DNA of 64,000 nt from NCBI RefSeq assembly GCF_030272615.1, contig NC_081411.1, positions 44,653,517 through 44,717,516 on the forward strand, given 5' to 3'. The notes beneath the pieces were generated by a model that was given only the letters and a program-made list of their open reading frames with translations, was not told where the DNA came from and did not search any database. A program made the position numbers and the translations under genes. Origin of the DNA: Cryptomeria japonica. Taxonomy: Eukaryota; Streptophyta; Pinopsida; Cupressales; Cupressaceae. Below, piece by piece: positions 13,410 through 25,569 of this stretch; within the stretch, counting starts at the first letter, position 1; the number at the start of each line of letters is the position of its first letter.

Positions 13410-14367
13410 CCAAAACTTCTTACTTTATGCTAATTATGATTTTCCTTTTTCAAATCTGATTTAGGTGCCTTGAATTGTTCATAATGGGATTCACTAAATC
13501 TGTTTGGTTTACTATTTCACATAAGATACATTGCTTCTTAGTTATATTTATCAAAATCTTGTGTTTGATAATAGTTTCTTTCACTTAAAATTGATTCTTT
13601 TCATTCATAGTAATAGATTGCATGTGGCATAATTATAATTTTAAAGATATTTCATGTTTACCCCATAGTTGAATTTGGATGGTAATTGTGAAATTAGGAT
13701 ACAACAAGGAATGATTGAAGTAAATTGTCAAAAAATAGACTACTACAGATGTCCCATGGACCCACAAACTAAGATATGAGCAACATAAGATATTTAGAAC
13801 CTATTCTCAAAAGTTTAGTTTGATTTTTCATGACTAGGTAGTACAGATTCTCCTTGGTCGTCCAAATTTTTATCGGTCAAAAGTTGAACTTCTTCATCGT
13901 TGTAGAATCTGCCAGAATCCTCAAGTTTAGTGCCTAAGCCTATTCCATGCATATAAAAAGAAAGGATATAGGGTTGTGGATAGGAGTTTTCCTTAAGTAA
14001 AACCTTGGTTTAGGAATTAACCTTGAATTGAATAATGTAAACTTTGAAGTAAATGCTAAGGAGATATACCTTAGATTTGCAATTCTTGATAATGATGCAA
14101 TGCTTACTGAATGTAATCACAAATTCTAAATATAATGGAATGACAAATACATGAACATGAAAATCCTAATCACACACTCACATGTGCTTGCATGAAGATT
14201 GATGCAACTTTGCTTCACAATGCTTGAAGGATGAAATGCAGGCTTGAATCTCTGAAAATGCTTGATGATGAATGCTTCATGATGCACAAATGATGGATGG
14301 AGTCTTCTCAATTTATTTTGGGTCTTAGATTAAAATGAGTTGATAAGATGTCTTTATATAGGGTTCC

Positions 14368-16020
14368 TGATGCCGGAGCATCCAGGAGGGCAAATGAACA
14401 AAGGAGGACACCAAGGACTAAGGAGAGTGATATGACATCACTAGAGGTCAATTGGAATGTTTTGAAGCCTATAATGGCCTATTGTAATGTTGAATTCAAT
14501 AAATTATGTAAAAATCCTAAAGGTCCTGATAAAGGCCTAAGGACCAAAATGCAATGTAATAGGATGATGGAGTCTAGATAGGTTGGATAGGAGTTTATTG
14601 TGATTTAAATGATCTTATTATGTCAAAATAAGTTGAATGGGATAGGTTTTAGTTGATTAAAAGTATTAGAAATAAAGTTGAAAATTCAAATTTTGAATTT
14701 CAACAACTAGTTCCAGTTTTGGTGGGAAATAAGTTTTAGAGTTGTTTTGACATTTTAATCACTTGGATTAGTTGGAGATTGGTTGGAGTTGGTTGGGGAA
14801 GGTCTTATAAAGTATCTAAAGTAATTTTTGTGTGGTTGGATGATGCTGGTACGGACTTGTACGGACTGTCTCAGAAAATTAATTAAAAAACTCTTTATTT
14901 GCTGTCAAATCCTTGTTTTTTCATGCTTTCTTTGCATTGAAAGGCTAAGGGATCATCATTGCTGTACATTGGGGGTTTATTGGTTGTTCCTTTTATGTAT
15001 TGAGTGCATTTTTGAAGTCTTGAAAGTATCATATTTTTATTTATTGCTGACTGTCCCAGAAAAGACAGTGATTTTTTCACTAATTTGTGAATTTCCAAGC
15101 ATGTAAGGATCCATCCTATGAATGTACAGGTCTGATTATCATAGGATGGATGCCAAATAACATGTAAAATAGTTTAATAACCCATTATTGACAGGAAGGA
15201 GTGAAGAGTGCAGGTGTACACCATGAAAGTTGCATGAAAGTTGAAGAAAAGTGACTGGAAATGATTGAAAATGAAGGCTAGAGTGTAGCAGCAGAGAATC
15301 TAATTGAACAAGGGGGGTATTTTATGAATTGAAGTGTCTATACACACCATCTTGAAGGTTTTTGAACTTTGGTTGAGCCTTGGAAGTGATTGGAAGTGAT
15401 ATTTCTAGAAAGCCCTAGGGAAAAGGGTGATTTAGTGAGGTTTTTTGGTGTTTGGGTATCTAGGAGTGCAACCAAGACCTAAGACCTGAAAAATCCTTGG
15501 TTTGGGAACATAATAAGAGACTGTACAAAAGGGTTTAATCTGGTGTTAAGTTTTGTTGGTACTTCCTTTGTAAAGTGGGTGGTTTTTAAGGCTAAAAAGG
15601 GGCACATTTGAGGACAGCAAAGGGTCCGTCCAAAACAACCTATATTGGTTTTCTGATATGTTGTGTAACATCCAAATGGGTGTCTAAATATGTAATTTTT
15701 TTGTCAAGTGTTTTGGGATGATTTGGAGAAAAGTTGAAAATACCCAATTTGGAGGCTACAAGGAATAGAGCCTAGAAGAGCAAGTTTGGTTTATGAGTTT
15801 GAGTCTGAGTTTGGGGGTGTGTAGAACCTTGTCTTATGGTGTTTGGGATGTTTTAAGACGAATAGAGGTGTTGGAACAAACCATTTTGATGTTATCCTTG
15901 GTTGGGTGTGTTGAGTTGAGTTTGGTTTTGAATCACCTAGCATGTAGAGGATCCTTTGATGTGTCTCCTTGAGTTGATTTAATCCTTAGGGAGAGTTCCA
16001 GAGTTGATCTCTCGGCATCA
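14368..16020 (+). mobile_element. 5' LTR of a non-autonomous Gypsy element
   Basis: The LTR is 1653 bp, begins TGATGCCGG and ends CGGCATCA, an 8-bp perfect terminal inverted repeat. It is repeated at 18148-19800 with the same length. I counted about 19 mismatches by eye, roughly 98.9% identity. GTTCC precedes it (14363-14367) and GTTCC follows the 3' LTR (19801-19805). Reading frames within the LTR, such as 14828-15106, are not genes. Confidence 0.95.
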
Positions 16021-16022
16021 AG

Positions 16023-16034
16023 TGGTATCAGAGC
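16023..16034 (+). other. primer-binding site, initiator-Met tRNA type
   Basis: TGGTATCAGAGC begins two bases after the end of the 5' LTR. It matches the usual plant primer-binding site complementary to the 3' end of initiator methionine tRNA. Confidence 0.93.
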
Positions 16035-16073
16035 ATCAGTAAAAGATCTGGTGAAGGTTTGGTAAGGGTAGTT

Positions 16074-18361
16074 ATGGCACCTAAGAATCAATTGGCAAGA
16101 GAACTAGAAGAATTGAAGGAAATCCTAGAAAGGGAAAGAAGGGAAAGAAGGGAACAAGATGCAGCAAGAGAGTAGGCTAAAGCAAGAGAAGAAAGACAAT
16201 GGAGAAGAGAAAGAGAGAATATGCAAGCAAGGATAGAAAACCTTGAGAGGGATAGAAGAAGAAGAATGGAGCAAGACAACATAGGGAACAATGATGAAGA
16301 AGAAGTGAATGAGGTAGCAGACCAAGAGCAGCCAACAAATGACATAGATGACCCTGAAGAAAGAAGGTTGGTTAGATTGTTGAAGGCAGTACAAGGTAGT
16401 GGAGGTAAGAGTCATATTGATTTTCCTATCTATCAGGGGAAGATGGATAGTGAAGAGGTGTTGGGATGGCTTGATGCCTTGGATAACTATTTTGAGTTTG
16501 AAGAAATGGAAGAGGAGAAGAAAGTGAAATTTGCAAAGACAAAGTTGAGAGGTACAACATTGACATGGTGGACTAGTTTTCAAAATGATAGGATGGTAAG
16601 AGGATTAACAAAAGTGTCTACATGGTCAAGGATGAGAAGTTTGATGAAGGAGCAGTTCCTACCTTCTGATTATACCATTCATGTGAAGAGGATGAGGCAA
16701 AATCTGAAGCAAAAAGAAATGGATGTAATGGCTTATACTGAGCAATTTCACAAGCTTAGTATTAGAGGAGGATATGAGGAAGAAGAGGAGAAAATAGCCA
16801 GGTATATAAATGGCTTGAGATACAACTTACAAGATGAGATTGGTCTACATTACCTAGAACCTTGGGTGAATGCTATCAGTTGGCCATTAGGGCTGAGGAG
16901 AAGTTGAAGAGAAAACAAGAAAGATCAAGTAATGGTGGAAGAGGAGGCATTTATAATAGAGGAAGAGGTAATAGAGATCAAGGGCAAGGCAACAATGAGA
17001 AAGGCAAAGAAAGTTTTTCAGAACCAAGAGGAGGATACAACCCTAGAGGTGGTAGATTTGGAGGAGGAAGAGGAAGTGGAATCTTTACAGGTAAGTGTTT
17101 TCATTGCAATGAGATTGGGCACCAATCATTCAGATGCCCTAAGTGGAATGAATCAGAACAAGGCAGAGATAGAAGAGTGTATATGGTACAAGAAGATGAG
17201 AAGAAAGAAGAATCAAAGAGAGTAGACCCAGTTCTTGAAGGTGACTTCTTGATGGTAAGGCAAGGTGTGAAACTTCAGCAAGAACCAAAGGTAACAATCT
17301 TTAGAACTACTTGTTTATGCAAAGGAAAGATATGTAAGGTAATCATTGATTCAGGATCACATAGTAATCTTGTGTCTCTTGATATGATAACCAAGTTAGG
17401 AATTGTACCATTTGACCATCCTAATCCCTACAAGGCCACTTGGGTTACCCAACAACAGCATGTCGAGGTTAGTTTGAAGGCTTATGTGAATTTTTCTATT
17501 GGTCCATATCAAGATAAGGTATTATGTGATGTGGTTCCTATGACTTGTGCACATTTGATATTAGGAAGACCTTGGCAACATAGTAGAAGAACAATACATG
17601 ATGGTTTTGATAACACATATTTGGTTCATAAAGATGGTCAGAAATATAAGTTGAATCCTTTACCTTTGGGGGTCTTGAAAGAGTATCCTATAATATGTTT
17701 TGGGGAGCATTTACCAATGATAAGGCAGGTTGAAAAACAAGAAGATACTGGTTGGAAGGAAGATGTTAATTTGCAGCAGACTATGAGGAAGAATAGTCCT
17801 CTTCATGATGATTTATGGGATTTATCTTTTGTACAAGTTGGTTCAGTAAAATGTCCTATTGTTGAGCAAGGATATGTGGGTGTGAAAGAGAAGTTGCAGG
17901 TACAACAAGTGGATCAGAGAAGAGCAGATGTACAGACTAGTTATGAGCAGCCATGTCCTAGACAAGGACACACCAAAGCATGTTTTGTTTCTAATCCATT
18001 TTGTGATGTGAGTACAGGTTGGAAAGGAAGGAAGCAGGTCACATTTGGGGACTATCTGATCCCTACTCAAAGGATGATAGCAAAAAGAAATCAGACTGAT
18101 CATTGGAGCAATTCTTGGGACAAGAATTTTCTTATTGGTGGGGAGTATGATGCCGGAGCATCCAGGAGGGCAAATGAACAAAGGAGGACACCAAGGACTA
18201 AGGAGAGTGATATGACATCAATAGAGGTCAATTGGAATGTTTTGAAGCCTATAATGGCCTATTGTAATGTTGAATTCAATAAATTATGTAAAAATCCTAA
18301 AGGTCCTGATAAAGGCCTAAGGACCAAAATGCAATGTAATAGGATGATGGAGTCTAGATAG
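16074..18361 (+). pseudogene. Gypsy gag-protease polyprotein (amber codon and one frameshift)
   Basis: The ATG at 16074 is the first after the primer-binding site. The product starts with a charged coiled-coil-like segment (ELEELKEILERERRERR). An in-frame TAG interrupts it at 16173-16175. The retrotransposon gag domain follows (YQGKMDSEEVLGWLDALDNY, LRGTTLTWW, MDVMAYTEQFHKLS). Near 16855-16865 the reading moves to another frame by a one-base indel, because LEP-x-GECYQLAIRAEEKLKRKQER continues the family pattern there. The second part has an RG-rich linker, one CCHC knuckle (CFHCNEIGHQSFRC, about 17098) and a retropepsin with IIDSGSHSNLV and LILGRPW. About 180 codons of unassigned sequence follow. 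There is no reverse transcriptase, RNase H or integrase. The second frame (16862-18361) runs about 70 codons into the 3' LTR before stopping. Confidence 0.85.
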
Positions 18362-19800
18362 GTTGGATAGGAGTTTATTGTGATTTAAATGATCTTATTA
18401 TGTCAAAATAAGTTGAATGGGATAGGTTTTAGTTGATTAAAAGTATTAGAAATAAAGTTGAAAATTCAAATTTTGAATTTCAACAACTAGTTCCAGTTTT
18501 GGTGGGAAATAAGTTTTAGAGTTGTTTTGACATTTTAATCACTTGGATTAGTTGGAGATTGGTTGGAGTTGGTTGGGGAAGGTCTTATAAAGTCTCTAAA
18601 GTAATTTTTGTGTGGTTGGATGATGCTGGTATGGACTTGTACGGACTGTCTCAGAAAATTAATTAAAAAACTCTTTATTTGCTGTCAAATCCTTGTTTTT
18701 TCATGCTTTCTTTGCATTGAAAGGCTAAGGGATCATCATTGCTGTACATTGGGGGTTTATTGGTTGTTCCTTTGATGTATTGAGTGCATTTTTGAAGTCT
18801 TGAAAGTATCATATTTTTATTTATTGCTGACTGTCCCAGAAAAGACAGTGATTTTTTCACTAATTTGTGAATTTCCAAGCATGTAAGGATCCATCCTATG
18901 AATGTACAGGTCTGATTCTCATAGGATGGATGAAAAATAACATGTAAAATAGTTTAATAACCCATGATTGACAGGAAGGAGTGAAGAGTGCAGGTGTACA
19001 CCATGAAAGTTGCATGAAAGTTGAAGAAAAGTGACTGGAAATGATTGAAAATGAAGGCTAGAGTGTAGCAGCAGAGAATCTAATTGAACAAGGGGGTTAT
19101 TTTATGCATTGAAGTGTCTATACACACCATCTTGAAGGTTTTTGAACTTTTGTTGAGCCTTGGAAGTGATTGGAAGTGATATTTCTAGAAAGCCCTAGGG
19201 AAAAGGGTGATTTAGTGAGGTTTTTTGGTTTTTGGGTATCTAGGAGTGCAACCAAGACCTAAGACCTGAAAAATCCTTGGTTTGGGAACATAATAAGAGA
19301 CTTTAAAAAAGGGTTTAATCTGGTGTTAAGTTTTGTTGGTACTTCCTTTGTAAAGTGGGTGGTTTTTAAGGCTAAAAAGGGGCACATTTGAGGACAGCAA
19401 AGGGTCCGTCCAAAACAACCTATATTGGTTTTCTGATATGTTGTGTAACATCCAAATGGGTGTCTAAATATGTAATTTTTTTGTCAAGTGTTTTGGGATG
19501 ATTTGGAGAAAAGTTGAAAATACCCGATTTGGAGGCTACAAGGAATAGAGCCTAGAAGAGCAAGTTTGGTTTATGAGTTTGAGTCTGAGTTTGGGGGTGT
19601 GTAGAACCTTGTCTTATGGTTTTTGGGATGTTTTAATACCAATAGAGGTGTTGGAACAAACCATTTTGATGTTATCCTTGGTTGGGTGTGTTGAGTTGAG
19701 TTTGGTTTTGAATCACCTAGCATGTAGAGGATCCTTTGATGTGTCTCCTTGAGTTGATTTAATCCTTAGGGAGAGTTCCAGAGTTGATCTCTCTGCATCA
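18148..19800 (+). mobile_element. 3' LTR of the non-autonomous Gypsy element
   Basis: It has the same length and termini as the 5' LTR, except that the terminal CGGCATCA has become CTGCATCA. A short purine-rich GGTGGGGAG just upstream (18136-18144) is the likely polypurine tract. The host target repeat GTTCC follows immediately. Confidence 0.95.
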
Positions 19801-20199
19801 GTTCCCTAGGTAAATTACCTATTAGGACAACCTCCAATTGTCAACTATAGCCCTAGGGACCAAATTCCATTGGGGAAGGAAAGAACCTACTCCATTTCAA
19901 ATTAGGGCTTGTTTAAGGGGGAGTAGGGTGTTTTGGGGAACCTTGGTATAGGATCAAGGCATTCCATGTCCTAGTCCTCCAAAAATAGGACCATCAAATG
20001 ATAAATAGGAGAGCGCAACCTCTAAGATGGGGCCCACCCAGTGGTGTCAACAGGTGACATTAGGGTTGGAGAAAAATGGGGCCAAAGCATGCCTAGGGGG
20101 AATGAAATAAGACATGCTAAAGTAGGAGCAGAATCATGAGATATAAATTGGACCAGTTACAATTTACAACACTACATACATTAATACAAAATAAGGTTC

Positions 20200-22130
20200 A
20201 AGGTGCTAATTTACTATAATTCAAAGAACATAATTGAAAAATTAAGTGCAAACAAATAAATTGTAGAAAATGAGGAACTTGGCACCAAAAGACAAAAAAC
20301 ACCACTCAAGATGTGATTCTATTAGGAATACATGTTCATGCATCATATTATCATTTCTATGATGTATAATGATAATTTTTTTTTTTAAAGTGCTACTCTA
20401 GTGTGCTCACTCACCTAATCTATCTAACTAGAAACATGGATGCACTAGTAATATTGTATGTTATAGAATTATAAAGAAGCATCATTAAATAATGATATTT
20501 AAACCATTTTATTCATAGAAAATAGAGATTATTAATAACTATAAAAGAAGTTACACATATCTTTTTAGTTTAATATTTTTAAAACACCTACAAATACAAA
20601 CAAAAAGAGATATGCTTGGGTTTTTTGGGAGCTTGGATTTAGGTCAAGACCCTATATTAGTGTTTCAACTACCAAGGGTGGAGAGTGATAAATAGAGTGT
20701 ACAAATAGTGTGTCATCCTATCCTAAGTGCATCTAGAAATTGAGATCAATGGCATACAAGTAATATAACTAAAATGTGAGAGATGAAAAGGGTCTGAATA
20801 TTCCAAGGTGCTTAGGGGAACTACAAATGGAATGGTACAATGGTAATGAAAAATCATAGAAATAAACTAAGAATTTTATATCACCTTTTGGGCCCCTTAG
20901 AAAACCATTCTATAGGACATTTGAATATTCTTGGAGTGGGTAGTTAACGAAACAACTCCAAGAAATCACCTAAAACCAAAACGCCTATCACATCTAAATA
21001 GAAGAAGTCATGATTGGTGTTATACAACCTTGAGAGAGATTGATTCATATAAGAATCTGATATTGAGATTAGCCTAAAAATGAATTGGATAGATTAAAAT
21101 GAATACAATGAATGCTTATAAAATAAAAAGGATAAAACCTTGGATGAAAAACCTAGGAGGGAATTAAGTTAGATCTTGACAAAAGTCTTAATCATGACTT
21201 GAGATAATTATCCTATAATTAGCTCAATCTGAATATAGAGAATTACTCCTAATTTTAGCTAAGTGTAATTATAAAATAAGTATTATATCACCTATTGAAA
21301 CTTGAAGAAGATAAAGAGATAAGAATGATGTTAAATGACATAATGAATTTAAGAAGAATTCTAAATAACTGCTAATATGATCACAAGGAGAAACCAATTC
21401 CAGAGAAGATTTGTAAGGAGTTGTAGAGTACTAAAGAAAGTGAATGTGAAAGAAAATATGATAATAAAAGTATAGATTCAAATTAGGAGGAAGCAAGGAA
21501 AAATAATAGGCTACTAAGCCATTTGACTTCATATTGAGTAGTTACCATTGACCTTCAAGAAAGTTGTAGGTGACAAAATAATGACAAATGGTCACTTAAA
21601 AAGGAATTATTATATAGGAAATTGGCATGTTATATGAAAATCTATCTAGAGTGTACAAATGCCTTGACAATTCAAGTTATCAAAAGGATGAATAGAAAAA
21701 TAAAAGGTTAATATAATTGCAACATCATGTTTATAAAACTGACCATGAATGAGCAAGTCTTTACACTATGGGAGGGAAAAAGGCTAATGAAAGGGATGAA
21801 ATAAGCCTAGAGACACACTATAGGGATAGACAACAAAGTGAGTACAAAGCATGGTATGAAGTTATAAGAGTATGTGATTTTCTCAGTTACATTTTGTCCT
21901 CACTTTAGTGAGCTTATGGAATTACATGAATGTACATAATAAAGTAGAAAAACAAAAATATCATAAAATAAATAACATCATTGAAATAAGAAAGGATATT
22001 GTAGGTTGAAAGTAAAAATTTCTTAAAGTGAGGTGATGATTCTCCTAGGCCAAGATTCTACAAAATAAACATTCAAAGAAAAAAAATTCATGCAAGAAAA
22101 TTAGAAAACATAAACAATGTTTAAAATTGC
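20200..22130. repeat. dispersed repeat family 2, copy 1
   Basis: It is collinear with 27005-28460 through several blocks: CATAATTGAAAAATTAA, GGGAGCTTGG with CCTATATTA, GAGTGATAAATAGAGT, CTATCCTAAGTGCATC, GTGCTTAGGGGAACT, TTGAAACTTGAAGAAG and GGCCAAGA. About 0.4 kb in this copy (roughly 20880-21290) is missing from the other. No LTR termini, TIRs or coding motif were identified. Both copies have the same orientation. Confidence 0.65.
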
Positions 22131-22239
22131 TATGTTAGAACATCATAAACATATATATGAAAATAAGTAGTTTAGTTTGGACATATTTTGAATATAAATA
22201 CACCTAAATTTGAGTCTAGAGTTGATGAATTTAGAATGG

Positions 22240-23670
22240 GGAGTTTAGGCGGGAGTTGTGGGAAGGGAGATTGACCAGAGAAGTCTACGACTCAATTCTT
22301 TGGTAGTCTATAGGGCATGCGGTATGCTGGACATGAAGGGGGAGGGACATCGGTTTGCTAGTGAGGAGGCCCAATCATTTGTTGGGAAAGGGGTCTGAAG
22401 AATTTTGTGTTTGCCGATGCTAGGGTTTTGTCGAATGTCGCCATTGGTTTTGGTGCAATGATGTCCATCTGGTAGAGGTGGACTAGTGAGGCTCCAAGGT
22501 CACAACAAGGGAGATGACCGTTTGATGGTGGGTTAATTCTTGTTGCAAATTGCATCTCCATTAATCTGAAAGTGGAGACGGAAGATGAAATAGATTATAA
22601 TGTTTTTGTTTTTTCCACACAAGATGTGATTTGTTGGTTTAGGAGTTTTTGTCCTAGCCTTCCTCGGTTGCATACCTGAATCTTAGAGCATTGGGAGCCT
22701 CTTATTACTGGTAAAGTTCATATTTTCCCCATGGCTAAGGGGTTTTTTATTGCAAAGTTTGATAACGCGCAAGATATAAATAAAATCTTATGTGATCATT
22801 ATTTTAGCTGGGAGGACAATTTTTTTTTATGATTAAGCCTAGGTACTTTGATTTCAACCCTTCTTCTAAAATGTTTAACAAGATCACGATTCGGGTTCAA
22901 CTTCTTAATCGCCCCCTTCATTTATGGGTTGATCCTCTTTTAGGGGAAGTGGGTGATACCCTTGGAGATTTTTTGATTGTGGATGATGAATCATTTGATA
23001 TTTTTCACTCCACATTTGCCCGCATTCTAGTTGAAATGGATGTTTCAAAAGGGGTTTCTGCTAAGATATTACTCAAATCTTCTAAGGGTTGTTGGGTTCA
23101 ATATTTGTACTATGAAGGTCATGAAGATATCTTAAAACAGGTCATGTGGTTGCACAATGTGGATTTAAGAAAAATACATTGACAACTACGTGGTGCAAAG
23201 GTGCTTCTCAATAACTATATGAGCAACATAGAATTTTTCTCAGGTGGTTGTGATGGACTCACAGGGTCTTGGGGCATCCTCTCCAGATGTCACAAATGGT
23301 GGGGTTGTTGAAGCTATGCAAGATTATCATGTTGAAACCCCTAAAGAGAGAGAATTTGCCTCAGGTTGCAATTTCTATTGATAGTGTTCTGACTATCAAA
23401 TCTGGTGGCTTTTCTTACAATGTTATGCCTATATGGAAGAAAAATAATGATATCTATGAGACCGTGGAGACTCTTTTTGCAGGCATTCATTCTCAGGATA
23501 ATGGTAGTCTTTCATTGGCTAGGCATGGTAAGGTAGCGGAAGTGGAAGAGGGTTGGATTTTTGTTAAGGGTAAGAAAGCTAAGTTCTATAATCCATCTTT
23601 TGACATGATTCTCCACTCCCAAAAGAGTAGCTCTAAATGTAAATCTGGATGGTTCTTGGTTGGGGGCTAG
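22240..23670 (+). pseudogene. LINE ORF1 relic (DUF4283 type)
   Basis: From about 22690 the translation reads EHWEPLITGKVHIFPMAKGF, then FIAKFDNAQDINKIL and, after a frame change at a T-run near 22828, FNKITIRVQLLNRPLHLWVD, GDTLGDFLIVDDES and a CWVQYLYYEG end. This is the pattern of the DUF4283 nucleic-acid-binding domain of plant LINE ORF1. Weaker reading extends upstream into 22400-22680, with a TGA where the pattern suggests tryptophan. A downstream piece (23269-23670) reads EEGWIFVKGKKAKFYNPSFD, probably the ORF1 C-terminus. At least one nonsense codon and two frameshifts are visible. No endonuclease or reverse transcriptase follows. Confidence 0.7.
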
Positions 23671-23900
23671 CTGTTGGCTATTGTTTTTGCATCTTTTGTT
23701 TTTGGTTGTGGGAGCCTATTTTTAAAACCCATGTATATGGATATGGGAGTCAAAATAACCCATTATTGTCTGGTGCGTTCATGTTCCTTTTGTTAGGACA
23801 ACTTTCTGGTTAAGGGTTCCAAATCCATTCAAAATCTGATTGTAAAGGGTTTTGAGTCCCTTAAAAACTTGCTTTTGCCTTAATAAAATATATATATGGA
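23671..23900 (+). mobile_element. 3' tail of the LINE relic
   Basis: The ORF1 relic is followed by GGTTGTGGGAGCCTATTTTT with AAAACCC, then AAGGGTTTTGAGTCCCTTAA and GCCTTAATAAAATATATATA. The 58946-60816 retroposon (minus strand) carries the same GTGGGAGCC...AAAACCC motif and a very similar GGGTTCCCTCAAAACCTTCT...CCCTTAATAAAA end. No clear target duplication was found here. Confidence 0.5.
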
Positions 23901-25569
23901 AAGATAAGTAAAATGTGTAAAAAGGATAAGAGCACATCGAAAAAAAATAAAGAAAATTTTTGAATCATTAAAATGAAAGAGACATTAATGTGGTAGTTGT
24001 TTCAATGTTTTTTATCATTCTTAAAATGTAACAAAATCAAAGCTTGAGATAACAAATAAAGAAATTAATACACCAAAAAGAAGAATTTAATGAGTCTATT
24101 GATTATTTCAAAGAGAGAATACATACTATAAGATAGGAAAGTAATCATTCAAATTTGAGAATACATTACTCATTCACTAGTTTTCTTTTTTCCTAAGGGT
24201 CATGCAAAGCACACAATACCTTCATAAGTCATAAACACTACAAACTAGGTTGTAGGGTTACCATGGGATGTCAAAAAGGTAGGTCATATGAGATGTATAG
24301 GTTAGGAAGGGATATTACTCGATGAATCATATGCTACTAAAGTGGGCCATGTGGATAATATGAGTTAGCAAGTTGTGTTGCTAGGTGGATCAAAGGCTAA
24401 GAAAGAGTAGGTGATATGAAGCACACAAGCTAGTAAATGTCATTGCTAGGTGGCTAATAAGGTACCAATGTTGTAGGAAGCATTTGAACAATGTGGATGC
24501 ATAGGTAGTTAGAATGTATGGCCCCTTACAATGTTTGTATGCATGGTATGTAGATATTGTATGATAGCATAAACGAGAAAAAAGAGATCCTTTGTAGGAA
24601 GAACACATCCTCCTAGAAGTTGTCCACGTCCCCCAAACTATATGTGAAGAAAATTATGATAAATAAGGTTTTGTTATTATTAAAAAAAGAGTATGGTGGC
24701 ATTTAAGATTGTCTTACCATTAAGGGTAACAAGTGAAGAAATACAAAGAGAGATGATGTAGGGAGCTTATGTGAAAATAGACAAGCTTGAGAGGGAGGGA
24801 TTAACTTTATGCCACATGTCTGTGATAAGAATGGTGGAATTGATCATAATGTGATGACAAGGGTGCCTTGATATCACACCAAAAGGATCCTGATGTAACA
24901 ATGTAGACATTTCTTCATATCATGACAATGGTAGTCCTAATGATATAATAGAGGAATAATTTTTTAACCAAATATAGGTGACCTCAATATCATGTATCAT
25001 TTAAAGAAGAGAGATGTGCTATATTTTATCTTGCAAGGATCAACATTCATTGGTGGATTGGCCAAGCACTCAATGATATGGACAAAAAGAAATTGTTGGT
25101 TGGATATGTTTGGGAGATTTTCTACATATGGGAAGAGGAAGACTAATCGAATGGGATTTTAAAAGCTTCAACAAAATATACTTTTTGTTTTGGTGTAAGA
25201 GAAAAAGATTAAATGCTTTGGATGGGTTTAGAAGAATCATATAATACAAGAAGCAACCTTTTTTTATTTCAACTTTTAAAAAGAAAAAACGTAGAGACCT
25301 CAACAAATAAAAGAGGTGATGAAGTTAGAAGAAAAGGTTATTAACATAGAATCATTATAGAAAAGTGTGATGTCAATTCCACATCCCACTGCCCCTCATT
25401 TTAGACTATATTTGCATTTCAACTTTAAATGTTCCTCTTCTGATAACAGATCTTGAATGTTATATGAAACCTCAACCAAAAACATTAATTATCTTTATAA
25501 AAGAGCACTAGAAATGTAAGCAATATTTAAACCTAAGTAAGAGTGAAAAGAAATCTAGTTGTGGGTGGT
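23901..25569. other. no gene or recognisable element
   Basis: AT-rich sequence with stops in all frames. A weak local repeat (TTGCTAGGTGGATCAA and TTGCTAGGTGGCTAA) lies around 24380-24460. Nothing else was recognised. Confidence 0.4.

Larger units (their letters stand above)
13690..20176. mobile_element. second copy of the 6484-7837 LTR, split by a Gypsy insertion
   Basis: Sequence at 13690-14367 parallels 6690-7345 and resumes at 19801 after the Gypsy element. It ends with a block shared with 7780-7837 (AATTGGAC..., then CAACACTACA at 20176). The left end is unclear. The GTTCC flanking the Gypsy element joins the two halves. Confidence 0.45.

Noticed and set aside
14828-15106. Possible 92-codon gene, with an antisense 67-codon frame repeated at 18675-18878
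   Set aside because: Both lie within the Gypsy LTRs and recur because the LTRs are duplicated.
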